A DNA stretch of 64,000 nt from Lysobacter dokdonensis DS-58 (GCF_000770795.1 NZ_JRKJ01000005.1:1-64000); one strand, 5' to 3'. Positions 34,749-44,147 are shown, counted from the first letter of the stretch. Notes: generated by a model not told the origin, from the letters alone. Numbers and translations are program-made.

Positions 34749-35116
34749 AGGGTTCCCTTCAGCCACGCCAACGCGGTGGCGCGGTCATGGAAGCGGCGGA
34801 TCACGAAGTGGCCCGCCGCGCCGGCTTGTTGCATCGGGTCTTCGTAGTCGTCGGGCGGATTGAGCAGTGCGATGCGCGCACCGCGCGGGAAGGTGGAGGA
34901 CATCCATGCTTCGCGGACCGCGTCGGCGTGTTCGTCGTCCACCGGCGAAGTCGGCTGCGAACGCGTGAAGTCGATCAACAACTGCTTGACCCATCCATCG
35001 CGCAGGCGATGCTGCATTTCGTGGATCGCACGCACGCGGACGCGATGATCGATTTCGCCGATGTAGCAAACTTCGAACAGCGTGGCGTCGTCGGAAAGGC
35101 GGAGCAGGATGGTCAT
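34745..35116 (-). CDS. SpoIIAA/STAS-like small protein, copy A
   Basis: A 123-residue soluble protein of alternating strands and helices (LFEVCYIGEID, WVKQLLIDFTRS, ARIALLNPPDDYED, FHDRATALAWLKG). The pattern resembles the SpoIIAA-like (STAS/SEC14 type) family, and the C-terminal FxDRxxALAWL motif is typical of it. It is a tandem paralogue of the next gene, about half identical by eye. Its stop overlaps the M14 stop by 4 bases (convergent). The partner is unknown. Confidence 0.7.
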   Translation of the reverse strand: MTILLRLSDDATLFEVCYIGEIDHRVRVRAIHEMQHRLRDGWVKQLLIDFTRSQPTSPVDDEHADAVREAWMSSTFPRGARIALLNPPDDYEDPMQQAGAAGHFVIRRFHDRATALAWLKGTL

Positions 35117-35191
35117 CGGGTCGATGGTGGGCCGGGTGGACTGAACCTCTCCATCTGACGCAAGCGGCAGGTGGCAGCGGCCATTGCGTCG

Positions 35192-35566
35192 TTACAACCG
35201 ACCCCGCAACCATGCGAGCGCATGCCGCCGATCGCGAAAGCGCCGGCCGACGAAATGCGCGGACACACGGCCGACCTGGATCGCGTCGTCGTCGTACTCG
35301 CCCGGCGGATTGAGGAAGGCGATGCGCGCGCCGCGCGGATATGTCGCGCGCGCGAGCGTCTTCCGGAATTGTTCGACCTGCTCCGGATCCGCCGGCTCGA
35401 CGGGCCACGCATCGGAGAAGTCGATCAGGATCTGCTTGACCCATCCATCCTTCAGCCGCCGCTGCGCCGCTTCGACGGCGCGCGTCCGCATGGCGTAATC
35501 GAGCGGCCCGACATAGCGCACCTCGAACAGGCGCGCGTCGTCGGAGAGTCGGAACTGGATCGTCAT
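35192..35566 (-). CDS. SpoIIAA/STAS-like small protein, copy B
   Basis: A 124-residue protein with the same plan as copy A (MTIQFRLSDDARLFEVRYVG, WVKQILIDFSDAW, FRDRRHALAWLRG), lying 75 bases upstream of it on the same strand. ATG 35566 aligns with the copy A start and is preferred over the longer frame from 35635. A tandem duplication with both copies intact is inferred. Confidence 0.7.
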   Translation of the reverse strand: MTIQFRLSDDARLFEVRYVGPLDYAMRTRAVEAAQRRLKDGWVKQILIDFSDAWPVEPADPEQVEQFRKTLARATYPRGARIAFLNPPGEYDDDAIQVGRVSAHFVGRRFRDRRHALAWLRGRL

Positions 35567-35663
35567 GGCGCGCGGATGGTAACGCGCGGTTCCCTGAAGC
35601 CGCCCATGTGACGGATGGCAGTGGTGGGTTAGCATCCGCCGGGGAAAAGGGGAACTACATCAC

Positions 35664-36254
35664 ATGAAACTGTTCCGCATGGCGGCGCTTGTCGCCGCGT
35701 TGACGTTCGCCACTGCCGCGTTCGCCGCCGACCACGTCAGCAAACACGGATTCCATGTCGACTTACCTGACGACTGGTCGGTCGCCGATATCGACGCGAT
35801 GATCGCCCGGCACAAGGCCGCGGATCCGAACTGGGTCCCGACCCCCGACGCGATGACCCTGACTGATCCGAAGATCGAGGTCTATCAATACCAAGGCTCG
35901 CGCGAAGCGATCATCGTGAGCAAGGAGCCCGAAATGGCACCCACCTCGCTCGCGCTGATCAAGCAGATCTGCGACGACACGCGCGCGACGATCACCGCGA
36001 CGCCCGGGGCCGGCTTGCCCAAGTGCGAAGCGCGCACCATCGATGGCGTGCACTTCATGGCGTACCAAATGACGCTCAACGACAAGTGGACCCTGCAGGC
36101 TGCACTGCCGACGGCGGATGGCCACACGTTGTTGGTGGTCGGCGGCGCGGACGCGACGACGCGCGCGGCGGTCGAGGCGATGCATGAGCGCGTGGTGCAG
36201 GCGGGCATTGCGCAGTTTCTGCAAGCGCGCAAGGGTGCTGCGTCGGCGAAGTGA
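35664..36254 (+). CDS. Periplasmic hypothetical protein
   Basis: A 196-residue exported protein. The signal peptide ends at about AAFAA (residue 21-22). The mature part begins HVSKHGFHVDLPDDWSV, typical of small periplasmic proteins annotated as hypothetical, and has two Cys (CDDT and KCEA). AGGGG lies close upstream. It is divergent from the SpoIIAA-like pair. Confidence 0.7.
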   Translation: MKLFRMAALVAALTFATAAFAADHVSKHGFHVDLPDDWSVADIDAMIARHKAADPNWVPTPDAMTLTDPKIEVYQYQGSREAIIVSKEPEMAPTSLALIKQICDDTRATITATPGAGLPKCEARTIDGVHFMAYQMTLNDKWTLQAALPTADGHTLLVVGGADATTRAAVEAMHERVVQAGIAQFLQARKGAASAK

Positions 36255-36284
36255 TGTTGGTCGGGTGAGGACCCTCACCCCAAA

Positions 36285-36307
36285 CCCCTCTCCCGGAGGG
36301 AGAGGGG
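36285..36307. terminator. Hairpin between convergent genes (dispersed repeat, copy 4)
   Basis: A perfect 10-bp stem (CCCCTCTCCC / GGGAGAGGGG) with a 3-base loop lies between convergent stops at 36254 and 36320. Together with the flanking CCCTCACCCC it is the same repeat type as at 9203, 12766 and 32015. Confidence 0.6.
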
Positions 36308-36319
36308 CTTCAATGGCAC

Positions 36320-37141
36320 TCAGCTCTTGAAGAACGCGAGCAAATCCTTGTTGATCACGTCGGCATGCGTGGTCGCCATGCCGTGCGGGAAGCCTTTGTA
36401 GACTTTGAGTGTTGCGTTCTTCAGCAGCTTGGCGGAGAGCAATGCGGAGTCGGCGATGGGGACGATCTGGTCGTCGTCGCCGTGCATCACCAGGGTCGGG
36501 ACGGTGATGCGCTTGAGGTCGTCGGTGAAGTCGGTTTCCGAGAACGCCTTGACGCACTCGTAGTGGGCGTTGACCGCGCCCATCATGCCTTGGCGGAACC
36601 AGTTCTGGCGGACGGCTTCGATGATCGGGGTGCCTTCGCGGTTGAAGCCGTAGAAGGGGATCGGGAAGTCCCAGAACGTGGCGGCGCGGTTGTTCGCCAC
36701 GCCTGCGCGGATGCCGTCGAAGATGTCCATCGGCAACCCGCCCGGGTTCTTCTCGGACTTCAGCATCACCGGGGGCACGGCGCCGATCAGGACGAGTTTC
36801 GCGACGCGGCCTTCTCCGTGGTTGGCGACGTAGTGCGCCGCTTCGCCGCCGCCGGTGGAATGGCCGACGTGGATGGCGTCGCGCAGGTCGAGTTTCTGCA
36901 CGAGTGCGGCGACATCCGCCGCGTACGTGTCCATCTCGTGGCCGCCGGCGGTTTGCGTCGAGCGTCCGTGGCCGCGGCGGTCGTGCGCGATGACGCGGTA
37001 GCCCTGTTGCAGGAAGAACTGCATCTGGGTGTCCCAGTCGTCGCCAGACAAGGGCCAGCCGTGGTGGAAGACGATGGGTTGGCCCTTGCCCCAGTCCTTG
37101 TAGTGGATCTGGGTGTTGTCTTGCGTGCTGACGTAAGGCAT
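36320..37141 (-). CDS. Alpha/beta hydrolase, non-haem chloroperoxidase-like
   Basis: A 273-residue alpha/beta hydrolase of the usual length. The nucleophile is in the elbow GHSTGGGE (Ser at about 95), with Asp in VMHGDDDQIVP and His in GFPHGM completing the triad, and the oxyanion segment HHGWPL. It is close to bacterial perhydrolases annotated as non-haem chloroperoxidases; the real substrate is probably an ester. It is followed upstream by an AhpD-like gene on the same strand 72 bases away, and the two may share a transcript. Confidence 0.88.
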   Translation of the reverse strand: MPYVSTQDNTQIHYKDWGKGQPIVFHHGWPLSGDDWDTQMQFFLQQGYRVIAHDRRGHGRSTQTAGGHEMDTYAADVAALVQKLDLRDAIHVGHSTGGGEAAHYVANHGEGRVAKLVLIGAVPPVMLKSEKNPGGLPMDIFDGIRAGVANNRAATFWDFPIPFYGFNREGTPIIEAVRQNWFRQGMMGAVNAHYECVKAFSETDFTDDLKRITVPTLVMHGDDDQIVPIADSALLSAKLLKNATLKVYKGFPHGMATTHADVINKDLLAFFKS

Positions 37142-37213
37142 TCGAGATTCCTGTTGGGGGGAGCAGGAGGAGTTGAGCGGGGAAGGCGGGAGCGTGTCCT
37201 TCCCCCATGCGGG

Positions 37214-37693
37214 TTACGAGAGGTTCGCCTTCGTCAGCCCGTAGGCCTTGTCCATCGAACCGGGCACCGCGCCGAATCCGACGCTGATGCGGTTCCAGGC
37301 GTTGATGGCCATGATGCAGAACGTCAGGTCCGAGAGTTCCTTGCCCGTCAGGTGTTCGGACACGCGCTGGAAGATGTCCTGCGGCACGCCGTGCGCCGGC
37401 AGCGTCGTCAGCGCTTCGGTCCATTCCAGCGCGGCGCGTTCGCGGTCGTTGAACAGCGGCGATTCGCGCCACACGGCGATGTGGTACAGCCGCAGCGGCC
37501 GTTCGCCATGGATGGTGGCTTCCTTGCTGTGCATGTCCACGCAGAAGGCGCAACCGTTGATCTGCGAGGCGCGGATATTGATGAGGTCGATGATCGTCGT
37601 TTCGATGCTTGCCTTGTGTGCGTAGACGCTGAATTCGACGAACTTCTTCACGAGGTCGGGCGATTGGGCGTTGTAATCGAGGCGCATGGACAT
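37214..37693 (-). CDS. Carboxymuconolactone decarboxylase family (AhpD-like) protein
   Basis: A 159-residue helical protein of the CMD/AhpD family. The redox CxxC is CAFC at about 48-51, followed by the family His (VDMHSKEA). Members act as alkylhydroperoxidase partners or peroxidases. It lies upstream of the chloroperoxidase-like hydrolase on the same strand, a pairing that hints at oxidative-stress use. Confidence 0.9.
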   Translation of the reverse strand: MSMRLDYNAQSPDLVKKFVEFSVYAHKASIETTIIDLINIRASQINGCAFCVDMHSKEATIHGERPLRLYHIAVWRESPLFNDRERAALEWTEALTTLPAHGVPQDIFQRVSEHLTGKELSDLTFCIMAINAWNRISVGFGAVPGSMDKAYGLTKANLS

Positions 37694-37775
37694 GGGGGTT
37701 GTTCCGCCGGGGAGACGCGGTTCAATCTAAGTGCGCGGTGTTGCATTCGGTCGCCGTTCGTCAGGGAGATTCGCC

Positions 37776-38783
37776 ATGTTGATCGAGCGCTCGTACACCG
37801 TCCCCGAATTCCTGATGTGGACGCGCCGCAGCATCTACGTGCTGATCGTGCTCGGCACGGTGCCGGTGCTGTTGTACGAAGTGGCCGGCCTGCATTTCCT
37901 GCAATTGCCGTTCGCGATCATCTTCCTGCTCGGGACCACGGTCGCGCTGTCGGCGGGCTTCAAGAATCTGCAGACCTACGGGCGGATGCAGGAGGCGCAG
38001 GTGCTGTGGGCGTCGATCGGGAGCGCGAGCCGCACATGGGGTGCGTCGTGTCGCGACCTGGTGCCGGATGCCTTCGCGGCGAAGGCGTTGATCCACCGCC
38101 ATCTCGCGTGGCTCGCGGCGTTGCGGCACGAGTTGCGCAAGCACAAGCCGTGGGAGCAGTCGGACAAACCGTATTTCCAGGAATGGAAGAAGTTCTACAC
38201 GGTGCCCGAGCACGCGCAGTCGCTGACGTTCGAGCTGTCGCGTTACCTGGTCGCCGACGAAGCCGCGCAGGTGCTCGAAGCGCGCAATCCGCCGTGGCAG
38301 GTGCTGGCACTGCAGGGCGCGGAAGCGAAGCGCTTGCTGGAAGCCGGTGCGATTCCCGCCAGTGCGTTCGCGGAGTTGCAGCGCGCAACGCGCGAGTTCG
38401 GCGAGTTGCAGGGCAAGGTCGAGCGCATCAAGAACTACCCGTATCCGCGGCAGTTCGCGTTCATCCATTCGCTGTTCGTCAAGATCCTGTGCGTGTTGTT
38501 GCCGTTCGGAATGATCAGTGAGCTGGAACGGCTCAACGCCGTCGTCGGCGACTGGGCCGCCGGCTACATGGTGTGGCTCGCGATTCCGCTGAGCGTGGTG
38601 GTCTCGTGGATGTACGTGTCGCTGGACCAGGTGGGCGAGAGCACGGAGAACCCGTTCGAAGGTGGCGCCAACGACGTGCCGATCACGCGGATCTGCGAGG
38701 AGGTCGAGCGGGACCTGCGCGAGATGCTGGGCGAGATCGGCCTGCCGGCGCCGTCGCAGCTGGAGCGCGGCATCGCGATGTAG
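37776..38783 (+). CDS. Bestrophin-family channel (UPF0187)
   Basis: A 335-residue inner-membrane protein from ATG 37776 with AGGGAGA upstream. Hydrophobic pairs lie near 20-62 and 230-275; YPYPRQFAF and the C-terminal ENPFEGGANDVPI are strong bestrophin signatures (the latter equals the GENPF motif). Bacterial bestrophins form pentameric ion channels, chloride or cation selective. It stands just before rlmB. Confidence 0.92.
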   Translation: MLIERSYTVPEFLMWTRRSIYVLIVLGTVPVLLYEVAGLHFLQLPFAIIFLLGTTVALSAGFKNLQTYGRMQEAQVLWASIGSASRTWGASCRDLVPDAFAAKALIHRHLAWLAALRHELRKHKPWEQSDKPYFQEWKKFYTVPEHAQSLTFELSRYLVADEAAQVLEARNPPWQVLALQGAEAKRLLEAGAIPASAFAELQRATREFGELQGKVERIKNYPYPRQFAFIHSLFVKILCVLLPFGMISELERLNAVVGDWAAGYMVWLAIPLSVVVSWMYVSLDQVGESTENPFEGGANDVPITRICEEVERDLREMLGEIGLPAPSQLERGIAM

Positions 38784-38829
38784 GCCTCGACGGGCCGCGC
38801 ACCGGCACTTCGGGCACAATGCGGCCCCT

Positions 38830-39573
38830 ATGAACAAGCAAGCCCAGTGGATCGCCGGCATCAATGCCGTGGCCTCGGCCGTCGAGCACGACGGCGAGAA
38901 CGTGCGCGAGGTGCTCCTCGAAGCCGGCGCGAAGAACCCGCGGATCGTCGAGATCGAAACCCAGGCGCGCCGCGCGGGCATCGAGGTGCGGCGCGTCGCC
39001 GCGCAGGCGCTCGACGGCGTGGCCGGCGGCTTGCGGCACCAGGGCGCGGTCGCGCGCTACGCGGCGGCGAAGACCTGGGGCGAGGATGAGCTGGAAGGCC
39101 TCGTCGAAGCCGCCGGCGGCAAGGCGCTCGTGCTGGTGCTCGACGGCGTGCAGGATCCGCATAACCTCGGCGCGTGCCTGCGGAGCGCGGCGGCCGCGTC
39201 GGTGACAGCGGTGGTGATCCCGAAGGACAAGGCGGTGCAGGTCAACGCGACCGTGCGCAAGACGTCGGCGGGTGCGGCGGATTCGATTCCGGTCGTGCGC
39301 GTGACCAATCTCGCGCGCTGCCTGCGCGATCTGCAGCAGCAGGGCGTGTGGATCTATGGATTGGCGGGCGAAGCCGAAGCGTCGCTGTATTCGATCGACC
39401 TGAAGGGCAACGTCGCGCTGGTGCTGGGTGGCGAAGCGGATGGGCTGCGTCGTCTGACGCGCGAGCATTGCGACCAGCTGGTCAAGATCCCGATGCCGGG
39501 TGAGTTCGAGAGTTTGAACGTGTCGGTCGCCACCGGTGTGGCGTTGTTCGAAGCAGTGAGGCAGCGCCTGTGA
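38830..39573 (+). CDS. rlmB: 23S rRNA (guanosine-2'-O)-methyltransferase RlmB
   Basis: A 247-residue SPOUT methyltransferase that modifies G2251 of 23S rRNA. The N-terminal substrate-binding domain (about 1-75) includes GINAVASAV. The knotted catalytic domain has LVLDGVQDPHNLGACLRSA, VIPKDKAV, LVLGGEADGLRR and the closing MPGEFESLNVSVAT motif. The length is typical. The GTG of the next gene overlaps its stop. Confidence 0.96.
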   Translation: MNKQAQWIAGINAVASAVEHDGENVREVLLEAGAKNPRIVEIETQARRAGIEVRRVAAQALDGVAGGLRHQGAVARYAAAKTWGEDELEGLVEAAGGKALVLVLDGVQDPHNLGACLRSAAAASVTAVVIPKDKAVQVNATVRKTSAGAADSIPVVRVTNLARCLRDLQQQGVWIYGLAGEAEASLYSIDLKGNVALVLGGEADGLRRLTREHCDQLVKIPMPGEFESLNVSVATGVALFEAVRQRL

Positions 39574-39821
39574 CTTTCGCCTGGTACGACGTGGTCGGTT
39601 TCGCGGGGACGTTGATGATCCTCGGCGCGTTCGCGGCGCAGCAGATCGGCAAGATGCGTGGCGATGGCGCGGCGTATCAGTTGCTGAACCTGTTCGGCGC
39701 GGCCGGGATCCTGGTGTCGTTGATGGGCTCGTTCAACGTCTCGGTGTTCGTGCTCGAGAGCGCCTGGGTGCTGGTCAGTGCGTATGGATTGTGGCGTTCG
39801 CGGAAGCTGCGCGCGCGTTAA
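39570..39821 (+). CDS. CBU_0592-like small membrane protein
   Basis: An 83-residue protein with three hydrophobic segments (about 6-24, 37-53 and 58-75) and a basic C-terminus. It starts at GTG 39570, overlapping the rlmB TGA (GTGA). The pattern [17 protein letters not shown] ... YQLLNLFGA is that of CBU_0592-type domains. Its 3' end overlaps the convergent RNase T gene by 4 bases. Confidence 0.8.
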   Translation: MTFAWYDVVGFAGTLMILGAFAAQQIGKMRGDGAAYQLLNLFGAAGILVSLMGSFNVSVFVLESAWVLVSAYGLWRSRKLRAR

Positions 39822-40471
39822 TCCATCCCGATACCCCATTTGTTCGCCACCGCGCAGAACAGCGCGGCCGTCTTCTCCGCGTCGTAGACCGCGGAGTGCG
39901 CTTCTTCTCCGTTCCAATCCATTCCCGCTGCCTGCACGGCGCGGGCGAGCACGGTTTGCCCGTACGCCACGCCGCCCAGGGTCACCGTGTCGAACACGCT
40001 GAAGGGGTGGAACGGGTTGCGCTTGTGTTGCACGCGCGCGACGGCGGCGTTGAGGAAGTTGAGGTCGAAGTGCGCGTTGTGCCCGACGAGGATCGCGCGC
40101 TGGCAGTTGTGCTTGCGCACCGCGGCGCGGATGGCCGCGAACACGTGGTCGAGGCCTTCCTTCTCGTGCTTGGCGAAGCGGAACGGGTGGTCGAGCACGA
40201 TGCCGGTGATTTCCAGCGACTTCGGTTCGATCGCCAGGCCTTCGGCGGGGATGAAGTGCGCGCTGGCGACTTCGCCGGGAATGTAGCGGCCCTCTTCGTC
40301 GAGATCGATCGGGATGGCGGCGATCTCGAGCAGCGCGTGCTTCTGCCAGTCGAAGCCGCCGGTTTCCACGTCGACCACCACGGGCAGGTACCCCCGGAAG
40401 CGTTCGTGCATCTTGCGGAAGGGCGGCGCGTCGCCGGGTTCGGCGGCGGGCGGGGTGTCGGACTGCGTCAT
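39818..40471 (-). CDS. rnt: Ribonuclease T
   Basis: A 217-residue DEDDh exonuclease that trims the 3' ends of tRNA and other stable RNAs. The motifs are DVETGGF (Asp/Glu), [11 protein letters not shown] (Asp) and [11 protein letters not shown] (His/Asp), plus the family segment [16 protein letters not shown] short acidic/proline-rich N-terminal extension precedes [15 protein letters not shown]. It follows hvfC by 9 bases on the same strand and may be co-transcribed with it. Confidence 0.95.
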   Translation of the reverse strand: MTQSDTPPAAEPGDAPPFRKMHERFRGYLPVVVDVETGGFDWQKHALLEIAAIPIDLDEEGRYIPGEVASAHFIPAEGLAIEPKSLEITGIVLDHPFRFAKHEKEGLDHVFAAIRAAVRKHNCQRAILVGHNAHFDLNFLNAAVARVQHKRNPFHPFSVFDTVTLGGVAYGQTVLARAVQAAGMDWNGEEAHSAVYDAEKTAALFCAVANKWGIGMD

Positions 40472-40480
40472 CGCGACAGC

Positions 40481-41227
40481 CTAGCAGCGCGGCGCGGTCC
40501 CTAGCAGTACGTCGTCCGCCTTCAGGGCCTGGAGCGTGGCCGCGCCTTCGCTGAGGAAGGCGTCGGGGTCGGGGGCGGCTGCTTCGGCCGCGAGCCGTTG
40601 CAACAGCGTGCGGCCGGTGTCGGACGCGTTGGAATCGATCAGTTGCAGCAGGCGGAAGGTGAGCGGGGAGAGGATGGAGAAGTGGACGTCGCCCGCCGGG
40701 TCGCGGCGCAGGAGCAGGAGCGTCGGTTCCGCCGGCGGCGCGTCGGGCTGGAAGTCGGGCCCGATGCGATGGACGGGCCAGGCGTAGGCCAGCGGCCATG
40801 CGAACGGGGACGCGACCGGGATGCCGTCGAGGAGATGGCCGTCGGGATCGTGGGGTGGGAGCGCGGCATCGGAGATCGAGAGGGCGAGTTCGGCGTATTC
40901 GTAGTGGGCGAGTTCGTGCAGCCACGCGGGGTCTCGCGGGGATGACGACAGCCAGGTGGCGAACTCGTTTCCGACTTCCGTGAAAAGTTGGGTTTGCGCG
41001 CGATGGTCGGCGAAGAACGCACGCTCCAACGCGCGCCACGCACCATCCCCCAGCGTCTTGCGGATGACCGGGAAGTTCGACGACAGCAATCCATGCAGGC
41101 TGTTGAACAACAGGTCGCGGTAGATCTTGAGCCGGCGGTCTTCGATGTCCGACGGCGCGGCCGCATTCTCCGGATCACGCAGATGCGCCGCGAAGGTCAT
41201 CTGCTGCTGGCGCAGTTCCTCAGACAT
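40481..41227 (-). CDS. HvfC-like RiPP recognition/partner protein (DUF2063)
   Basis: A 248-residue protein. The N-terminal helical DUF2063 domain ([24 protein letters not shown], then YEYAELAL) is the putative leader- or DNA-binding-type domain named in this family. A C-terminal winged/beta part follows. It is the usual partner of DUF692/HvfB enzymes and is needed for precursor recognition. Its ATG overlaps the end of hvfB by 8 bases. Confidence 0.88.
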   Translation of the reverse strand: MSEELRQQQMTFAAHLRDPENAAAPSDIEDRRLKIYRDLLFNSLHGLLSSNFPVIRKTLGDGAWRALERAFFADHRAQTQLFTEVGNEFATWLSSSPRDPAWLHELAHYEYAELALSISDAALPPHDPDGHLLDGIPVASPFAWPLAYAWPVHRIGPDFQPDAPPAEPTLLLLRRDPAGDVHFSILSPLTFRLLQLIDSNASDTGRTLLQRLAAEAAAPDPDAFLSEGAATLQALKADDVLLGTAPRC

Positions 41228-42038
41228 GGCGACGCTGGATCTCGCGGATGCGCTCGACTTCCGCCAGCAGCACATCGAACGCGGGGAAGTTGAAGTCGCG
41301 TTCCAGCAGTGTCGGGTGCACGCCGTGCAGCGCGTATGCGTGGTCGAGCAACGCCCACACATCGTCGATCACCGGCGCGCCGTGCGTGTCGACTTTCAGA
41401 TCGTCCGCTTCGTCGAAATGCCCGGCGATGTGGTACTGGGTGACGCGCGCGGTGGGCATCGCGGCGAGGAACGCGCGGGCGTCGTAGCCGTGGTTGATCG
41501 AATTGACGTAGACGTTGTTGACGTCGAGCAGCAGGTCGCAGTCGGCGGCCTCGAGCACCGCGTTCACGAAGTCGGCTTCATCGAGCGCGCGATGGGGTGC
41601 TGCGTAATAGCTGACGTTCTCGATGGCGATGCGCCGGCCCAGGCGGTCCTGCACGCGGCGGATGCGGTCCGAGACGTGCCGCACGGCCGCGTCGGTGAAA
41701 GGGATCGGCAGCAGGTCGTAGAGCTGGCCGTCGTCGCTGCAGTAACTCAGGTGTTCGCTGTAGTCGCGCACGGCGTGGCGATCGAGGAAGGCACCCACGC
41801 GGTCGACGAATCCGTCGTCCAATGGAGCAGGGCCACCCAGCGACAACGACAATCCATGGCACGTGATCGGGTGCCGTGCGGCGAGCGAGGCGAACGCGTC
41901 GCCCAATCGCCCGCCGACGCCGATCCAGTTTTCCGGCGCGCATTCGAGGAAATCGAACGCACCCGCCGGCGCGTCCTGCAGCGCGCCCAGCAGGGCGCGC
42001 CGCAGTCCGAGTCCCGCGCTCGCGGCAGGCAGCGCCAT
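41220..42038 (-). CDS. HvfB-like multinuclear non-haem iron oxidase (DUF692, MNIO)
   Basis: A 272-residue TIM-barrel protein of the DUF692/MNIO family that oxidises Cys residues in RiPP precursors. Visible motifs are [50 protein letters not shown] and THGAPV, which carry the expected His/Asp/Glu iron ligands. It starts 7 bases after the hvfA stop and overlaps hvfC. In Haemophilus the HvfB/HvfC pair converts EGKCG Cys residues into oxazolone-thioamide groups that bind copper. Confidence 0.92.
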   Translation of the reverse strand: MALPAASAGLGLRRALLGALQDAPAGAFDFLECAPENWIGVGGRLGDAFASLAARHPITCHGLSLSLGGPAPLDDGFVDRVGAFLDRHAVRDYSEHLSYCSDDGQLYDLLPIPFTDAAVRHVSDRIRRVQDRLGRRIAIENVSYYAAPHRALDEADFVNAVLEAADCDLLLDVNNVYVNSINHGYDARAFLAAMPTARVTQYHIAGHFDEADDLKVDTHGAPVIDDVWALLDHAYALHGVHPTLLERDFNFPAFDVLLAEVERIREIQRRHV

Positions 42039-42045
42039 CAGGCGA

Positions 42046-42477
42046 TCAACCTTCGGCGCCGCACTTCCCTTCGCCGCACTTGCCTTCTTCCATCATCTTG
42101 CCCGCGCCGCCCGAGCCGCCCATGTGGGCCTGCATTTCCTCGGCGCTGATGAAGCCGTCGCTGTTGGTGTCGTGCGAGGCGAACTTGCTGTCGTCGTTGT
42201 CGTGCGCGGCGGCGAACTCGGCCTTGGACACCTTGCCGTCCTTGTCCGAATCCATCTTCGCCACGCCGCACTTGCCTTCGGCCTTCGCCTTGTCGCCGGC
42301 GGTCTTCTTGCCTTCGGCGGCCTTGTGGTCGGCGCCGCACGAGCCTTCGGCCACGGCCGAGGCCGACACCATGTAGCCCGCAGACAGCGGCTGCATCGCG
42401 AAGGCCGAACCGGTCAGCACCAGCCCACCCGCGAGCGTGGCTGCGAGGGCGAGGGGGGATTTCATCTTGCTGTACAT
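42046..42477 (-). CDS. HvfA-like RiPP precursor with two EF-hands
   Basis: A 143-residue exported precursor from ATG 42477, with GGAG 6 bases upstream. The signal peptide ends at about SAFA (residue 27), then [10 protein letters not shown], a typical HvfA leader feature. Cys motifs are EGSCG (Cys47), EGKCG (Cys70) and a C-terminal tandem [10 protein letters not shown] (Cys134, Cys139). Between Cys70 and Cys134 lie two full 12-residue EF-hand loops: 76-87 ([12 protein letters not shown]) and 103-114 ([12 protein letters not shown]). An EF-hand pair inside an HvfA precursor is unusual. The role is probably periplasmic copper handling with a calcium-dependent element. Confidence 0.88.
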   Translation of the reverse strand: MYSKMKSPLALAATLAGGLVLTGSAFAMQPLSAGYMVSASAVAEGSCGADHKAAEGKKTAGDKAKAEGKCGVAKMDSDKDGKVSKAEFAAAHDNDDSKFASHDTNSDGFISAEEMQAHMGGSGGAGKMMEEGKCGEGKCGAEG

Positions 42478-42551
42478 ACGCATCTCCATGACGCGGCTGG
42501 GCCGCAGGGGCGAGCAGGCGGGGATGATGCCTGAGCTCGGTCGGAGATACG

Positions 42552-42597
42552 CAACTCCCTCCCCCACGGATGCAGGGGAGGGGTGGGTGGGGGTTCA
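42552..42597. repeat. Dispersed GC-rich foldback repeat, copy 5
   Basis: A C-run/G-run imperfect palindrome (CTCCCTCCCCC ... GGGGAGGGGTGGGTGGGGG) spanning the last bases of phoU and the region before hvfA. Confidence 0.5.
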
Positions 42598-43293
42598 GGC
42601 GCTGTTCGTGGCGTCCCGCTTCTCGCGGGGCGGCAGGTCATCCTCGCCATGCACCAGGAACCAGATGTTTTCGGCGATGTTCGTGGCGTGGTCGCCCACG
42701 CGTTCGAGGTTCTTCGCCATGAACAGCAGATGCGTGCACGGGGTGATCGCGCGGGCGTCTTCCATCATGTAGGTCAGCAGCTCGCGGAACAGGCCGGTGT
42801 AGAGCGTGTCCAGTTCGGCGTCCCGGTTGCGCACGCGCTGGGCGGCGATGGCGTCGCTGTCGCGGTAGGCGATGATCACGTCGCGCACCTGTTCCAGCGC
42901 CAGGCGGCCGAGGGCGTCGAGCCCGCGCGTATGCGGCAGCGGCGGCGAGAGGTTCAGCGCGCACGAGCGCTTGGCGATGTTCGCCGCGTAGTCGCCGATG
43001 CGTTCGATGTCGGCCGAGACCTTCAGCGCGGCGAGGATCGTGCGCAGGTCGCGGGCCATCGGGCCGCGCAGGGCGAGTTTCATCGCGGCGTGGTCGATCT
43101 CGCGTTCGATCACGTCGATCGCTTCGTCGTTGGCGACGATGCGTTCGGCGGCCTTGTCGTCGCGGCGTTCGACGACGTCGAGCGCGGCCTCCAGTTGCGA
43201 GGCGGCCATCGTGCCCATTCGCACGATCTCGTCGAGCATGCGGCGCTGTTCTTCGTCGTAGCTCTTGACGATGTGGTCGTGGAGTTGGTTCAT
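42595..43293 (-). CDS. phoU: Phosphate transport regulator PhoU
   Basis: A 232-residue helical-bundle protein with two PhoU repeats; each carries an E(K)R(I/V)GD(H/Y)A(T/A)NIA motif (about 96-107 and 200-212), including [11 protein letters not shown] and [12 protein letters not shown]. It represses the PhoR/PhoB system when phosphate is plentiful and binds PstB. It is the last gene of pstSCAB-phoU; the ATG overlaps the pstB stop (ATGA). Confidence 0.97.
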   Translation of the reverse strand: MNQLHDHIVKSYDEEQRRMLDEIVRMGTMAASQLEAALDVVERRDDKAAERIVANDEAIDVIEREIDHAAMKLALRGPMARDLRTILAALKVSADIERIGDYAANIAKRSCALNLSPPLPHTRGLDALGRLALEQVRDVIIAYRDSDAIAAQRVRNRDAELDTLYTGLFRELLTYMMEDARAITPCTHLLFMAKNLERVGDHATNIAENIWFLVHGEDDLPPREKRDATNSA

Positions 43294-44135
43294 CCGAATC
43301 GCCCCGTGATGTAGTCCTCGGTCTGCTGCTTCGAGGGATTGGAGAAGATGGTTTCCGTCGTGTCGTGTTCGATCAGGTCGCCCAGGTACATGAAGGCGGT
43401 GTAGTCCGAGACGCGCGCGGCCTGCTGCATGTTGTGCGTCACGATGACGATCGTGTAGCGCTGCTTGAGTTCCTCCACGAGCTGCTCGATGCGGCTGGTG
43501 GAGATCGGGTCGAGCGCGGAGGTCGGCTCGTCGAGCAGCAGCACGTCGGGGCGCAACGCCACGGCGCGCGCGATGCACAGCCGCTGTTGCTGGCCGCCCG
43601 ACAAGCCGAGCGCGCTTTTCTTCATCTTGTCCTTCACCTCGTCCCACAGCGCGGCCTGGCGCAGCGCTTCCTCGACGCGCGCATCCATGTCCGCTTTCGA
43701 CAGGCGTTCGTGGTGGCGGATGCCGTAGGCGACGTTTTCGTAGATCGTCATCGGGAACGGCACGGGCTTCTGGAACACCATGCCGACCTTGCTGCGCAGG
43801 CGATTGAGCGGGTACTTCGGGTCGAGCACGTTCTGCCCGTCCAGCAGCACTTCACCCGAGGCGACCTGCTTGGGATACAGCGCGTAGATGCGGTTGAAGA
43901 TGCGCAGCAGCGTCGACTTGCCGCAGCCCGACGGCCCGATCAGCGCGGTGACGCGGTGCTCGGGGATGTCCAGGCGGATGTTCTTCACCGCGTGGAAATC
44001 GGCGTAGTGGAAGTTGAGGCCGCGCGCGGAGAGCTTGATCGGCGCGGGGTGGGCCGTCGTCGCGATCTCGCGCTGCGGGGTTGCGACGGCGATGCGTGCG
44101 TCGTTCATGTGCGGGGTCGCCTGGAGGAGCGTCAT
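43290..44135 (-). CDS. pstB: Phosphate ABC transporter ATP-binding protein PstB
   Basis: A 281-residue ATPase. Walker [10 protein letters not shown] is at 67-75, then the Q-loop VFQKPVPFP, signature [11 protein letters not shown], Walker [13 protein letters not shown] and the His switch VTHNMQQ. An N-terminal extension of about 35 residues is longer than in E. coli, and an internal ATG at 44108 is an alternative. It couples to PstA/PstC and regulates PhoU. Confidence 0.97.
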   Translation of the reverse strand: MTLLQATPHMNDARIAVATPQREIATTAHPAPIKLSARGLNFHYADFHAVKNIRLDIPEHRVTALIGPSGCGKSTLLRIFNRIYALYPKQVASGEVLLDGQNVLDPKYPLNRLRSKVGMVFQKPVPFPMTIYENVAYGIRHHERLSKADMDARVEEALRQAALWDEVKDKMKKSALGLSGGQQQRLCIARAVALRPDVLLLDEPTSALDPISTSRIEQLVEELKQRYTIVIVTHNMQQAARVSDYTAFMYLGDLIEHDTTETIFSNPSKQQTEDYITGRFG

Positions 44136-44147
44136 GGGAATGGGATG

